DNA of 64,000 bases. Source: Candidatus Nitrosomarinus catalina (GTDB lineage: Archaea > Thermoproteota > Nitrososphaeria > Nitrososphaerales > Nitrosopumilaceae). Shown here one piece after another: positions 8,781-18,702 of this stretch; position 1 is the stretch's first letter; each line of letters starts with the position of its first letter. The DNA lies in the NCBI RefSeq assembly GCF_002156965.1, contig NZ_CP021324.1, positions 406,988 to 470,987 on the forward strand, read 5' to 3'. The notes under the pieces are model-generated. The model was not told the DNA's origin. It saw only the letters and a program-made list of their open reading frames with translations, and ran no database searches. Position numbers and translations under genes: made by a program.

Positions 8781-9044
8781 ATGAAAATATTTTTTATAGC
8801 TTTAAAAGAATTTGATACTTTAATTGATAGAATGACTTTGGCATTGGATTCTGCTAATAATCTGGGTCAATTTACAACTTCAGTCAAAATATTATTTCAA
8901 ATGAATGAGGAGTTGCCAGATGATTTACAATTATCTTTTGAAGAAATAGATGATCCTGATGAAGCAAAATCATTTGTCAAAAATAATGAATCTTCTTTAA
9001 AATTTGCAATTCGAGAATATCGAGAAAGATTGATGTTATCTTAA
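8781..9044 (+). CDS. Small acidic helical protein, function unknown
   Basis: This 87-residue protein is predicted to be mostly helical and acidic in the middle (FEEIDDPDEAKSF), with a basic end (REYRERLMLS). No domain is recognised. It is convergent with the L40e gene, whose stop lies 5 bp beyond its own. Confidence 0.55.
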   Translation: MKIFFIALKEFDTLIDRMTLALDSANNLGQFTTSVKILFQMNEELPDDLQLSFEEIDDPDEAKSFVKNNESSLKFAIREYRERLMLS

Positions 9045-9048
9045 TATT

Positions 9049-9216
9049 CTATTTCTTAACACCGAGATTTCTATTCTTTAATCTCAAGTATGGATTTCTA
9101 CATTTTCTGCATCTTGTTGCCCCTACGTCATTTCTACATCCACATTTGAAGCAGATTCTCATAACTAATCGTGCTTGTTGTGCAATTCTTTTCTTTTCAG
9201 GGTCTGTAATTGGCAT
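9049..9216 (-). CDS. rpl40e: 50S ribosomal protein L40e
   Basis: A 55-residue ORF from the ATG at 9216 has four cysteines forming a zinc ribbon (CFKCGC and CRKCR) inside a highly basic sequence ending LRLKNRNLGVKK. This matches archaeal/eukaryotic L40e of the large ribosomal subunit, here unfused to ubiquitin as in other archaea. It lies upstream of sucD on the same strand, 37 bp away from it. Confidence 0.93.
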   Translation of the reverse strand: MPITDPEKKRIAQQARLVMRICFKCGCRNDVGATRCRKCRNPYLRLKNRNLGVKK

Positions 9217-9252
9217 TTAATTCTCTCCTCAATCTCTTCCTTTTATTCTAAT

Positions 9253-10164
9253 CTATTTTTCCATTTTTCCTGCTAATAGAACTGGTACTTCTGCTGGTCT
9301 TTTAGCTACTGGAATATTTGCTTTGTTAAACATTGAGACCTTAGATTCTGCTGAACCATAAGTTCCCATGACAATTGCACCTGCATGTCCCATTCTTTTT
9401 TCTTTAGGGGCTGCTCTTCCTGCAATATATGCAACAGCTGGTTTGTTAAATCCTGAATCAATAATTTTTTGTGCTAACATTTCTTCTGAGTCTCCTCCGA
9501 TTTCTCCTACAATGACTAGTCCTTCTAAATCTGGAATATCTTTTACCATTTCAAATGCGTCAATCAATCTTGTACCATTTACTGGATCTCCTCCTATTCC
9601 GATTGTAATTGATTGTCCAAATCCTGAATTAGTTAATGCATCAGAAATTTCATAAAGTAAAGTTCCACTTTTTGATAACACTGCAATTTTTCCTGCTTTG
9701 AAAGGCATTGGAGGCATAATTCCAATTTTGATTAATTCTGGAATCATTATTCCTGGAGTGTTAGGTCCGATAATTACTGCACCTTTTTGGTTTGCCAAGT
9801 CTAATGCTTCCATGGTGTCTCTAATTGGGACGTGTTCGGGAATTGCAACTAATAATTTGATCCCTGCGTTTAATGCATCCTTTGCTGCTGCCAAGAAAAA
9901 TTTTGCTGGAACAAAAATAATTGATATTTTTGCATTTGTTGCATCTACTGCTTCTTGCATTGAATTGTATACTGGAATTGTTTCTTCGAATTTTTGTCCG
10001 CCTTTGCCTGGAGTGACTCCTGCAACTACATTTGTTCCATATGATATCATTTGTTTTGCATGTAGAGAACCATATGAGCCTGTGATGCCTTGAACAATTA
10101 CTCCTTTTTTCTCATAATCTGAATCTTCAGGCTTTCCTTTTAGTAATTCAAAAATATCTGTCAT
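9253..10164 (-). CDS. sucD: Succinyl-CoA synthetase, alpha subunit
   Basis: With SucC it interconverts succinyl-CoA and succinate with NTP formation. It shows the CoA-binding Rossmann start (VIVQGITGSYG), the ligase region GTLLYEISDALT, and the phospho-histidine motif GHAGAIV near residue 258. It starts inside the last codons of sucC (4-nt ATGA overlap), so the two subunits are translationally coupled. In 3HP/4HB-cycle archaea succinyl-CoA is a central intermediate; related ADP-forming acyl-CoA ligases also exist, so substrate is assigned by the SucC/SucD pairing. Confidence 0.93.
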   Translation of the reverse strand: MTDIFELLKGKPEDSDYEKKGVIVQGITGSYGSLHAKQMISYGTNVVAGVTPGKGGQKFEETIPVYNSMQEAVDATNAKISIIFVPAKFFLAAAKDALNAGIKLLVAIPEHVPIRDTMEALDLANQKGAVIIGPNTPGIMIPELIKIGIMPPMPFKAGKIAVLSKSGTLLYEISDALTNSGFGQSITIGIGGDPVNGTRLIDAFEMVKDIPDLEGLVIVGEIGGDSEEMLAQKIIDSGFNKPAVAYIAGRAAPKEKRMGHAGAIVMGTYGSAESKVSMFNKANIPVAKRPAEVPVLLAGKMEK

Positions 10165-11267
10165 TTTTTTACTCCCATTACTGCAGCATTAATTGCTTCT
10201 TCAACTGAATCAAAGATATTTGTTCTAGAACCTTGTAACATTTCTTTTGCTTTTTCTGATTCTGTTCCTTTAAGTCTTGAGAATACTGGCAAATCAATTA
10301 GATTATTTTCATATGCTTTAAGAAATGCTTCTGCTACTACTGTAGTTTTTACAATTCCTCCGTAAAGATTAACTAAAATTCCTTTTACTCTGTCTAATTT
10401 ACTAATCAAAGTTAATGCTTCGTAAACTGATTCTGTAGTTGCACCGCCTCCAACATCTAAGAAACATGCAGGTTTTCCTCCATTATCTGATAACATATCT
10501 AATGTTGACATTACAAGTCCTGCACCATTTCCTACTACTGCAATATCTCCATCTAATTCAACTAATGAAAATCCACTTTTTTCAGCTTGTTCTTCTATCT
10601 CTGTCTTCTCTTGATATTTTTGTAGTTCGTCATGTCTGAAATTTGCATTATCATCTGTTACAAATTTTCCATCTAGTGCTGTAACTGAATCATCTTGCAT
10701 GATTGCAAGTGGATTAATTTCTACTAATTCAGCCTCTTTTTCAATTGTTAATTTTGATAATTTTTTTAATGTATCTGCTACCCCTTCAGCTATACTTCCT
10801 TCAAGCCCCATTTCTTTTGCAACTGCATCTGCAATTTCATCAGAAACTTCTCCTAATCCTATTTCTTTAATGATTTGATTTTTAACTGATTCAATTTCAA
10901 CTCCTCCTTCAGCTGATGCAATGATTGTGTAACATCTTTTTGAACGATTTAGAAATATGGATAAGTATAATTCTTTTTTAATGTCTGCCATCTTTTCTAA
11001 GAGGATTGCTCTTGCTTTTTCGCCTTTAATTTCTAAATCCATTACTTGTGGGTATTTTAATTCAAATTCATCATCATTTTGACATTTTTGAATGCCTCCT
11101 GCTTTGCCTCTGCCTCCGACAGGAACTTGGATTTTAATTACAAATGGATATCCTAATTCTTTTGCATGTTTTCTACCTTCTTCGATATTAGTTGAGGATA
11201 TGCTATCTAATAGACTGATTCCATATTCTCGAAAAAGCTCTTTTGCTTGAAATTCTAATAGTTGCAT
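10161..11267 (-). CDS. sucC: Succinyl-CoA synthetase, beta subunit
   Basis: The 368-residue ATP-grasp subunit begins with the typical LLEFQAKELFREYGI. It carries the nucleotide-binding GGRGKAGGIQ, the metal/phosphate segment VEINPLAI, and the C-terminal ligase domain with LDVGGGAT and ILVNLYGGI. It is the upstream gene of a two-gene sucC-sucD operon. Nucleotide preference (ATP or GTP) cannot be read from the sequence with certainty. Confidence 0.94.
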   Translation of the reverse strand: MQLLEFQAKELFREYGISLLDSISSTNIEEGRKHAKELGYPFVIKIQVPVGGRGKAGGIQKCQNDDEFELKYPQVMDLEIKGEKARAILLEKMADIKKELYLSIFLNRSKRCYTIIASAEGGVEIESVKNQIIKEIGLGEVSDEIADAVAKEMGLEGSIAEGVADTLKKLSKLTIEKEAELVEINPLAIMQDDSVTALDGKFVTDDNANFRHDELQKYQEKTEIEEQAEKSGFSLVELDGDIAVVGNGAGLVMSTLDMLSDNGGKPACFLDVGGGATTESVYEALTLISKLDRVKGILVNLYGGIVKTTVVAEAFLKAYENNLIDLPVFSRLKGTESEKAKEMLQGSRTNIFDSVEEAINAAVMGVKK

Positions 11268-11308
11268 GCAAGAGTGATGGATTTTACGGTCTTTATATAC
11301 TTATGAGG

Positions 11309-11638
11309 CTATTTCAATTGCTCTTGAAGAAAATCAATCATTTCCAAAAAGCGATCTTTACTTTTTCTTAACAATTCTTGTGGATATTCTTCAATTCTAA
11401 AAACAAATTGTTGGTGGAAACTTGGGACAAGAATTCCTCCTGATGTGACCATTTGTTCAATAACATATCCGTTGGTAAGACTGCAGACAATTTCTTCATA
11501 TGATTCATCCTCTTCATCTAGGGTTTGTCTGTACAAAATTATTGGTCTGTTTGTTTGTGCAACAATGTCTGATCCCTTTTTTAATAGATCTGATAACTGT
11601 TGAATTTGCCATGCATCCAGACTAATTTGTTTTACCAC
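11309..11638 (-). CDS. Small protein of unknown function upstream of sucCD
   Basis: The 109-residue protein starts with GTG at 11638. It has an N-terminal helix pair (AWQIQQLSDLLKKG) and a beta-rich middle (IILYRQTLDEEDESYEEIV), and ends in a helix (RFLEMIDFLQEQL). There is no signal peptide or cysteine motif. It lies 41 bp upstream of sucC on the same strand and may share its transcript. No family recognised. Confidence 0.65.
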   Translation of the reverse strand: MVKQISLDAWQIQQLSDLLKKGSDIVAQTNRPIILYRQTLDEEDESYEEIVCSLTNGYVIEQMVTSGGILVPSFHQQFVFRIEEYPQELLRKSKDRFLEMIDFLQEQLK

Positions 11639-11746
11639 GATTATCTTAGGTGATTTTTCTATTTAACCGTGATAAAACAAATCATGTTAACTATTTGTCT
11701 TCAATTAAATCACAAATTTTAAAAAATAAAGAAAATAATTTGGCAT

Positions 11747-12331
11747 TTATGCCATATCTAATGCTCTAGAATGTTTTCCAGTATGTGGTCTTTCTCCAGA
11801 ATACTTTCTTCTCATGTGTCCTGATGGTCTTCCATAGATTAACTCTAAGAACCATGACTCGTGTTCAATCTCTTCAGCAAGAATATCTTTTGCAATATCA
11901 TATGTAACTGGATCTTTTCCAAATGTCATTTGGCAAATTTTATTCCAATTAACAATTGCACCTTGTTCTGCTTTGAGACATTTTTCTAGAATTGCTTTAT
12001 GATCTGTTGGGTTTGGTGGAAGTTGTAAGAATTCACAACCTGAAATTTTGATAAATTCTGTTGCATCATTTGGAAGTATTCCTCCTAATTGATAGATTCT
12101 TTCAAGACATGATTCAAAGTGACTGAGGTCCTCTAGTCTTGCATCCTCAATTATTCCTTTGAGCCCTTCTCCTTCCATGCCTGTGCAATGTGCTCTGAGG
12201 TTAGTAAAGTAATAGTATGCTGTAAATTCAACTGCAGCATTTGTGATTAACTCCTTTACTAATTCATCAACATCTAAGCCGTTTTGTTTTAAAACGTTAA
12301 TTCCAACAATATGTGGATTTGAATCAGACAT
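11747..12331 (-). CDS. Dps-like ferritin-family protein
   Basis: The 194-residue protein is a four-helix ferritin-like domain. Helix 1 has LITNAAVEFTAYYYFTNLRA, helix 2 DARLEDLSHFESCLERIYQLG, and helix 4 DILAEEIEHESWFLEL, giving the E, ExxH and ExxH di-iron ligands. The basic, histidine-containing C-terminus (HMRRKYSGERPHTGKHSR) could contact DNA. Such proteins oxidise and store iron or remove peroxide. The domain fits the Dps-like branch of archaea; the assignment to a subfamily is from memory. Confidence 0.87.
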   Translation of the reverse strand: MSDSNPHIVGINVLKQNGLDVDELVKELITNAAVEFTAYYYFTNLRAHCTGMEGEGLKGIIEDARLEDLSHFESCLERIYQLGGILPNDATEFIKISGCEFLQLPPNPTDHKAILEKCLKAEQGAIVNWNKICQMTFGKDPVTYDIAKDILAEEIEHESWFLELIYGRPSGHMRRKYSGERPHTGKHSRALDMA

Positions 12332-12376
12332 TCATTTTGATAATACACAATTCACATAAAAATATTACATGAAGTC

Positions 12377-15300
12377 CTACTCTACAGATATTTTGATTTT
12401 TTGGCCATCAATATCGTCGTCTTTGTATTCTTTACATGATTTTTCAAAATTCACTTTTTTTACTCGTACTAGAAATGCCAATTCTTCATTTTTTTCTTTA
12501 ATCATTTCTAATGATTCTTCATCTAATTCTAAAATTGATGCCACTTCTAAAACATCTGTTGGGTTGTACCCTCTTTCTTTTCGAAGAGTTTGTAATCTTC
12601 TTGCAATATCTTTTACCAATCCTTTTGCCATCATTTCCTTGTTTCTTGAAGTTGAAATGAATACTATGAATCCGTCTCTTTTTGCTACAGCAAAATTCTC
12701 TTTTGAATCAAAATCTACTATGAAATCCTCTTTATCTAATGAAATGATTTCATCATCAATTTTAAAATCATATTTTCCATCTTTTTGTATGTCTGAAATA
12801 ATTTCATCAGGGTTTGTTTCTGAAAATGTACTTACTAATTTTCCCATATGCTGTTTTGCTTTTGGTCCAATTTTCTTTCTTTCTAATTCTAATGTTGATT
12901 TAACTGGTAAACCTAATTCTTTTAATTCTAATAATTGTTCTAACCCACTTTCCTTTTCTGTTTCAACAATACTGAATTTTTCAACATTAAGTTGTGATTT
13001 TAATAAGTTAGATAATGATTCTAGTTTTACTTTTTGATTTTTCTTAACGCAGATTTGTGCTTCATTTAATGGCCATCTTCTTTTTAATTTTCCTTTCATT
13101 CTTGCTGCTGCTGAAATTGATACTGTATCTTTCATAATGTCAAATGATTCTTCAATATCTTCATTTACCAATGATTCTTTGTATTGTGGCCATTTGTCAA
13201 GTAGGATACTTTGTTTTCCTTCAAAAACAGTTTGGTAAAGATGTTCACTAGTAAATGGACAAAATGGGTGAATCAAAATATCTAGTGTCTTGAGAACTTC
13301 GCTAAGTACTGCATAAATTGCAAGACGTCTATTCTTTTTTTCTTCTGATTCATCCCACAATTCTCCTCTAGTTATTGGAATGTAGATTTGACTTAGATTA
13401 TTGATTATAAAATCGTCTATTGCTTTTGCTCCTTCATGGAATTTACACGTTTCATTTTTTTCTGTTATTTTTTGAATTAATTTTTGAAGTTTTGATAGTA
13501 ACCAAATATCTGGTGATGTTAGTGAGTCATTGCTTTTGGCCCATTCAATTGTATTTGTATTGTCAAAATTATCATATTGACTATTTTGCTTAAAGTAAAG
13601 GTGTAGATTGAATAATGTGTTGATTACCTGATATGGTCTAGACATTAATTCATCTGTACTGAAACTAAGTGGTTCGATTGGACTTGCTTTCCACATGAAA
13701 TAAAATCGTATCAAATCTACTGGATATTTTTCTAATAGTTCTGCACCTTCCAAAACATTTCCTTTACTTTTACTCATTTTTCCTCCTTTCTCATCTAGTA
13801 CATGTCCTTGAAACAAAAATGACTTGTATGGTGGAGTTGCACTATTGTTTAGAATCACATTTTCAATTAGTAATGTGTATGCCCAACCTCTTGTTTGATC
13901 TATTCCTTCTGTAAAAAATGGTGCTGGAATTTCTTTCTCATATTCTTCATTTGTTAATGATGAAAATGGTGCAGAGCCACTGTTATGCCATGTATCTAAA
14001 ACATATTCTTCTCTTTTTGTTTTTACACTATTACATTTTTTACATTTGATTGTAATGTTATCAATCCATGGTCTGTGTAATTCAAAGTTTGGTCCATCTG
14101 GTAATTTGTCTGCTGATTCTACAATTTCTTTTCTTGTAAAAAACCAATTTTTTTCACCACAATCTTCACAACTCCATACAGGTAATGGACAACCCCATAT
14201 TCTTTCTCGTGAAATACACCACGGATGTCTCTCTTTAATAATTCCTAAAAATCTATTTTTTGGTTGTTCAAAAAAGTATTCGACACTTTCTGCAGCATCT
14301 ATTGCTTTGTTTTCTAATCTATCTAATTTGTAAAACCATCCTCTTCTTGCAAGCCAAACAATTGGATGATGTGATCTCCAACAAAGTGGATACTTATGTT
14401 TAATTTTTCCAATTTTCACTAATGCATTGTGTTCTTTCAGATCTTCGACAATGGGCCTATCTGCATCTCTAACAAACATTCCTTCATATTTTCCTGCCTG
14501 ATTTGTAAATTTCACTTCATCGTTAATTGGACTAAAAATTTTCACTTTTCTTTTATTTGCAATTTTGATATCTTCCTCACCATTTGCTGGTGATAGATGT
14601 ACCAATCCACTACCTGTACTTGCATCGACAAATGATTCTGAAACTGCAACATGATAATTATCTAATTTTGAATATTCTTTTAATTCTGGAATTAAATCTA
14701 ATAATGGATGGATGTATTTTTTTCCCTCAAATTCTGAACCTTTGATTGTTTTTTGAATTTCATGTTTCTCAATTTTTGCCTCTAACATGAATTCTTCTAA
14801 TCTTGTTTTTCCTACAACCCATGTTTCATTTTCTACTTTTACATATGAATAATCTTCATCTGGATTTAATCCTACCATTGCGTCTGTAACCAGTGTAAAT
14901 GGCATTGTAGTCCATACAATCAAAAATGCATCTTCATCTACTAATTTCACTTTGTAGTATAGTGATGGATCCTTAACTTCTTCATATCCTTGATTTACTT
15001 CTGCATGACTAAGTGATGTCTGACAACTAGGACAATATGCAATTACTGTAAAATCTTCTTCTAAAATTTTATTTTCATATGCCTTTTTAAGAACTTGCCA
15101 TTCTCTTTCTATGAATTGATCTTTGAAAGTCCAATATGCTTTTTCATGATTAAATGACATTCCCAGTGCATTATCAACTTCTACCCAAGTTTTGTTGAAT
15201 TTTTCTACAACTTTTTTACATTCTGAAACTATTCTTTCTACCCCGAATTCTTTGATTGCTTCAGTCTTTCCACCCGAAACTCCCAATTCCTTTTCAACTT

Positions 15301-15574
15301 GTAATTCTACTGGAAGTCCTTGGGTATCCCATCCTCCATTAAACTCAATCTTTTTGCCTTGTAATGTGTTAAATCTATACCATAAATCCTTGATTACTCT
15401 ACCTCTGAGATGGCCTGCATGTGGAATTCCGTTCATTGTTGGAGGACCTTCAATGAATCTTATTTTTTCAGGTTTGTCAGATGCAAAAATTAGTTTTTCA
15501 ATATCTATTGATTTAGTATATTCTTTAATTTCAGACTCTATTGCTTTTGCATCAAATTTTGAATTTAATTCCAT
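12377..15574 (-). CDS. ileS: Isoleucyl-tRNA synthetase
   Basis: It charges tRNA-Ile in the cytoplasm. Both class I signatures are present: the HIGH-equivalent GIPHAGHLRG near residue 50 and KMSKS in GGKMSKSKGNV. Between them lies the editing (CP1) domain with the WTTMPF segment, and a zinc-binding pair CEDCGEKNW/CKKCNS. The length of 1065 residues is typical of the archaeal/eukaryotic type. Monocistronic; divergent from purD. Confidence 0.97.
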   Translation of the reverse strand: MELNSKFDAKAIESEIKEYTKSIDIEKLIFASDKPEKIRFIEGPPTMNGIPHAGHLRGRVIKDLWYRFNTLQGKKIEFNGGWDTQGLPVELQVEKELGVSGGKTEAIKEFGVERIVSECKKVVEKFNKTWVEVDNALGMSFNHEKAYWTFKDQFIEREWQVLKKAYENKILEEDFTVIAYCPSCQTSLSHAEVNQGYEEVKDPSLYYKVKLVDEDAFLIVWTTMPFTLVTDAMVGLNPDEDYSYVKVENETWVVGKTRLEEFMLEAKIEKHEIQKTIKGSEFEGKKYIHPLLDLIPELKEYSKLDNYHVAVSESFVDASTGSGLVHLSPANGEEDIKIANKRKVKIFSPINDEVKFTNQAGKYEGMFVRDADRPIVEDLKEHNALVKIGKIKHKYPLCWRSHHPIVWLARRGWFYKLDRLENKAIDAAESVEYFFEQPKNRFLGIIKERHPWCISRERIWGCPLPVWSCEDCGEKNWFFTRKEIVESADKLPDGPNFELHRPWIDNITIKCKKCNSVKTKREEYVLDTWHNSGSAPFSSLTNEEYEKEIPAPFFTEGIDQTRGWAYTLLIENVILNNSATPPYKSFLFQGHVLDEKGGKMSKSKGNVLEGAELLEKYPVDLIRFYFMWKASPIEPLSFSTDELMSRPYQVINTLFNLHLYFKQNSQYDNFDNTNTIEWAKSNDSLTSPDIWLLSKLQKLIQKITEKNETCKFHEGAKAIDDFIINNLSQIYIPITRGELWDESEEKKNRRLAIYAVLSEVLKTLDILIHPFCPFTSEHLYQTVFEGKQSILLDKWPQYKESLVNEDIEESFDIMKDTVSISAAARMKGKLKRRWPLNEAQICVKKNQKVKLESLSNLLKSQLNVEKFSIVETEKESGLEQLLELKELGLPVKSTLELERKKIGPKAKQHMGKLVSTFSETNPDEIISDIQKDGKYDFKIDDEIISLDKEDFIVDFDSKENFAVAKRDGFIVFISTSRNKEMMAKGLVKDIARRLQTLRKERGYNPTDVLEVASILELDEESLEMIKEKNEELAFLVRVKKVNFEKSCKEYKDDDIDGQKIKISVE

Positions 15575-15660
15575 CTGGATTTTGATATGTTTGTGGCATT
15601 ATAAAGATAAACAGATTTTCTGAGAATTGGATTATATTGTTGGGCTACTGACATTTTTTA

Positions 15661-16923
15661 TTGGTAAATATTCTTGTAGTTGGTTCTGGTGGACGAGAGC
15701 ATGCATTATCTTGGAAATTATCTCAAAGTAATCACGTTGAAACCGTTTACACTGCTCCTGGAAATGGTGGTACTGAGAATAATGTTGAACTTGATGTCAA
15801 TGATTTAGATGGATTAGCTGAATTTGCACAAAAAAATAATTGTTTTACTGTCGTTGGTCCTGAAGATCCATTAGCTTCTGGCATTGTAGATAAATTCAAT
15901 AAATTAAACCTGAAAGTTTTTGGTCCTTCTCAAGCAGCTGCACAACTTGAATCAAGTAAAATTTGGGCAAAAAATTTTATGAAGAGAAATAATATCCCTA
16001 CTGCACAATTTGAAATATTTGATGATGCTCAAAAGGCAATTGAATATGTCCAATCCATTGATTTCAATGTTGTCGTCAAAGCTGACGGATTAGCTGCTGG
16101 AAAAGGCGTAATTGTATGTAATAGTGATACTGAAGCTATTTCTGCTATTGAAACAATTTTAGTAAAAAAAACATTTGGTGATGCTGGAAATAAAATAATT
16201 GTTGAGGAAAGAATTGATGGGATTGAGGCTTCATACATTGCACTATCTGATGGAAATGTAGCACTTCCGATGGCATCTAGTCAAGATCATAAACGAGTTT
16301 TTGATAATGATAAGGGTCCTAATACTGGTGGAATGGGTGCATATTCTCCAACTCCTATTGTGACTGATGATTTAGCAAAAAAAATTCAAGAGGAAGTGAT
16401 TGAAAAAACAATTCATGCGATGAAAAATGAGGGAATTTTGTTTAAGGGATTTTTGTATGCTGGAATAATGATCAAAGATAACATACCATATGTTTTAGAA
16501 TACAATGTCCGTATGGGTGATCCTGAATGTCAACCAATTACAATGAGAATGGATTTTGATTTGTATGATTATTTTTCTGCAAGTGTTGATGGAACTTTAT
16601 CTTCAATGCCTTCCCTTTCTTGGAAAGATCAATTTGCTGTATGTGTAGTTTTGGCATCTGATGGATATCCTGGCCCATATTCTACAAATGATGAAATTAC
16701 TGGATTTGAAAATATTTCAAGTAGTACTGGTGTTTTTCATGCTGGAACAAAAAAATCGAATGGAAAAATTTTATCTAACGGTGGTCGTGTTTTGGGTGTC
16801 ACTTCATTAGGTGATTCTTTAGAATCTGCAATCAATATTGCATATTCTGAAATTGAAAAAATCAATTGGTCTAACAAATTTTGTAGATCTGATATTGGAA
16901 AAAAGGGTTTATCTTATTTTTGA
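15661..16923 (+). CDS. purD: Phosphoribosylamine-glycine ligase
   Basis: It catalyses step 2 of purine synthesis, joining glycine to phosphoribosylamine. The start is TTG at 15661, which gives the expected N-terminus VNILVVGSGGREHALSWKL. ATP-grasp motifs include VVKADGLAAGKGV, GPNTGGMGAYSP and NVRMGDPECQ. The 420-residue length is standard. Its stop overlaps the end of the convergent 5-formyl-THF cyclo-ligase gene by 10 bp. Confidence 0.96.
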   Translation: MVNILVVGSGGREHALSWKLSQSNHVETVYTAPGNGGTENNVELDVNDLDGLAEFAQKNNCFTVVGPEDPLASGIVDKFNKLNLKVFGPSQAAAQLESSKIWAKNFMKRNNIPTAQFEIFDDAQKAIEYVQSIDFNVVVKADGLAAGKGVIVCNSDTEAISAIETILVKKTFGDAGNKIIVEERIDGIEASYIALSDGNVALPMASSQDHKRVFDNDKGPNTGGMGAYSPTPIVTDDLAKKIQEEVIEKTIHAMKNEGILFKGFLYAGIMIKDNIPYVLEYNVRMGDPECQPITMRMDFDLYDYFSASVDGTLSSMPSLSWKDQFAVCVVLASDGYPGPYSTNDEITGFENISSSTGVFHAGTKKSNGKILSNGGRVLGVTSLGDSLESAINIAYSEIEKINWSNKFCRSDIGKKGLSYF

Positions 16924-17486
16924 GTTTGAAACATTCTGTCTTCTGTAATTATCCAGTCCATGTTTATGTCGTGATCTGATTTTGGAATGTTCTTGATGAT
17001 TTGTTTCTCTAATACTAGAGAAATCGTTATGATGTTTTTTCCTTCTAAAAATTTATCATAAAATCCATGACCATATCCTAATCTAACTCCTGACGGTGAA
17101 ATTCCTACTGTCGGGACAACTATGATATCTAATTCATCGCTCACTTGACAATTGTCTTTGGGCTCCATGATGTCAAATTTGCCCATTTCTAGGCTTCCAA
17201 AATCTTCAATTTTTCTAAACTCCATGTTTTTCCCAATTACTTTTGGTAAAAACACTTCTTTTCCTTTACTGATTAATTCTTGAATAATGTCTTGAGTGAG
17301 AATTTCACTTCCGATTGGATAATAGAGTCCGATTTTTTGAGCATCTTTGAAAGCATATACTTTGTTAATTCTTTTTTGCATTTTCTTACTTGCAATTTTT
17401 AGTAAATCAAAAGATGTGTTGTCTCTTCTTTCTAAAAGAAGTTCCCTTAGTGATTTTTTGTTATTGTCTTCCAATTTGAGTTCCAA
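16914..17486 (-). CDS. 5-formyltetrahydrofolate cyclo-ligase family protein
   Basis: This enzyme converts 5-formyl-THF to 5,10-methenyl-THF. The protein has the N-terminal RELLLERRDNTS helix, the IGLYYPIGSEI strand, KVIGKNMEFRKI, and the signature GVRLGYGHGFYDKFL. Its likely TTG start (17486) overlaps the 3' end of folD by 26 bp, so the two folate genes are translationally coupled. An alternative TTG at 17474 would remove four residues. Confidence 0.92.
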   Translation of the reverse strand: MELKLEDNNKKSLRELLLERRDNTSFDLLKIASKKMQKRINKVYAFKDAQKIGLYYPIGSEILTQDIIQELISKGKEVFLPKVIGKNMEFRKIEDFGSLEMGKFDIMEPKDNCQVSDELDIIVVPTVGISPSGVRLGYGHGFYDKFLEGKNIITISLVLEKQIIKNIPKSDHDINMDWIITEDRMFQTQK

Positions 17487-18327
17487 GTGATGCCGCAGTA
17501 ATTGTATTTTTTAATAGCATTGCAACTGTCATTGGACCTACTCCTCCTGGAACTGGAGTGGCAAATGATGCCTTTTCAATAATTTTCTCATAATCACAAT
17601 CTCCAACTAATTTATCTTGAAATCTTGAAATTGCCACATCGATAACAATTGATTTTTCTTTAATCATCTCTGGAGTAAGAATGAATTTTGTTCTATCTCC
17701 TACTGCAGTGATAATTATGTCAGCTGCTTGACAAAATTTTTCAATATCTTTTGTTCTGGAATGACATGTAATGACTGTGGCATTTTTTTCTAACAATAAA
17801 TGATACAGTGGTTTTCCTACTAGGTTACTTCTGTTAATTAGAACTATGTTTTTTCCTTCTAACTCGATATTGTGATAGTCAAACATTTCCATTACTCCTG
17901 ATGGGGTGCATGCTACAAGTGCTGCTTTGCCCATTCCTAGTAATCCTGCATTATGTGGTGTAAGACCATCTACGTCCTTTAATGGTGAAATACGTGATGT
18001 TGTTGCAAATTCACTCAAATGTTTTGGTAATGGTAATTGAACTAAAATTCCATGAACTGTTGCATCTGTATTCAATTCATCAATTATGCTGCTGAGTTGC
18101 TGCTGTGTTGTATTTTCATCTAGTTTGTGGTCTTTAGTGATTATTCCTACTTCTTCACAGGCTTTGTGCTTATTTCTTACATATGTGGCTGAAGCGGCAT
18201 TGTTACCTACTAGAACTGTAGCTAAACATGGATTGATCCCTTCTTTTTTTAATTCTGAGGTTGATTTTTTGACTCTATCTTTTACTGTTTGAGCAATTAT
18301 TTTCCCATCAATCTTGGTTCCTGCCAT
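17461..18327 (-). CDS. folD: Bifunctional methylene-THF dehydrogenase / methenyl-THF cyclohydrolase
   Basis: It interconverts methylene-, methenyl- and formyl-THF, supplying formyl groups for purine synthesis. It has the catalytic lysine region YVRNKHKACEEVGI, the substrate motif KDVDGLTPHN, the Rossmann segment NRSNLVGKP and the C-terminal PVPGGVGPMTVAML. I used the ATG at 18327; another ATG at 18333 would add two residues. It sits with a cyclo-ligase and near purD and purN, which use or compete for the same folates. Confidence 0.95.
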   Translation of the reverse strand: MAGTKIDGKIIAQTVKDRVKKSTSELKKEGINPCLATVLVGNNAASATYVRNKHKACEEVGIITKDHKLDENTTQQQLSSIIDELNTDATVHGILVQLPLPKHLSEFATTSRISPLKDVDGLTPHNAGLLGMGKAALVACTPSGVMEMFDYHNIELEGKNIVLINRSNLVGKPLYHLLLEKNATVITCHSRTKDIEKFCQAADIIITAVGDRTKFILTPEMIKEKSIVIDVAISRFQDKLVGDCDYEKIIEKASFATPVPGGVGPMTVAMLLKNTITAASLGTQIGRQ

Positions 18328-18417
18328 GACCATTTTACAATTTGTTGATATTTAATTCTTGGAATTATTGTCAGGAATTTGAGAAAGAAAATTAAGTGGG
18401 CTCCTTAAAGCATCCGT

Positions 18418-18702
18418 ATGTTTATCATGATGGCTGATGTGCAACTTAAAGAGGGTGCTGAAAATGATTTCAAAACTCTATTTTCTGAATCAAATAAAGT
18501 CTTGTCCTCTTTTCCTGGATTTGTATCACGAAGATTTCTAAAATCTCCTGATGGGAGCTATCGAATAATCGTTGAGCATGAAACTCAAGAAACTTTTATG
18601 ACTATGATTCAAAGTCCTGAACATCAACAATTTCATCCAAAATTACATTCTTTTATGAGTGTGGAACCTGTGAAAAAAATGTTTAATTCATCTGTTGAAT
18701 AA
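18418..18702 (+). CDS. Antibiotic-biosynthesis-monooxygenase-like (dimeric alpha/beta barrel) protein
   Basis: The 94-residue protein matches the ABM/dimeric ferredoxin-like fold: a first strand MADVQLKEGAE, helix FKTLFSESNKVLSSFPGF, strand SRRFLKSPDGSYRIIVEHE, then helix TMIQSPEHQQFHP. In other organisms these small proteins act as oxygenases, haem-degrading enzymes or quinone/aldehyde-handling factors; nothing here picks one. The start of the downstream cupin gene overlaps its stop by 8 bp. Confidence 0.75.
   Translation: MFIMMADVQLKEGAENDFKTLFSESNKVLSSFPGFVSRRFLKSPDGSYRIIVEHETQETFMTMIQSPEHQQFHPKLHSFMSVEPVKKMFNSSVE

Noticed and set aside
9368..10093. Two plus-strand ORFs opposite sucD
   Set aside because: Antisense readings of sucD, which is confidently assigned.
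12369..13037. 222-codon ORF on the plus strand
   Set aside because: Antisense of ileS; Ser/Phe/Asn-rich composition typical of an antisense reading.
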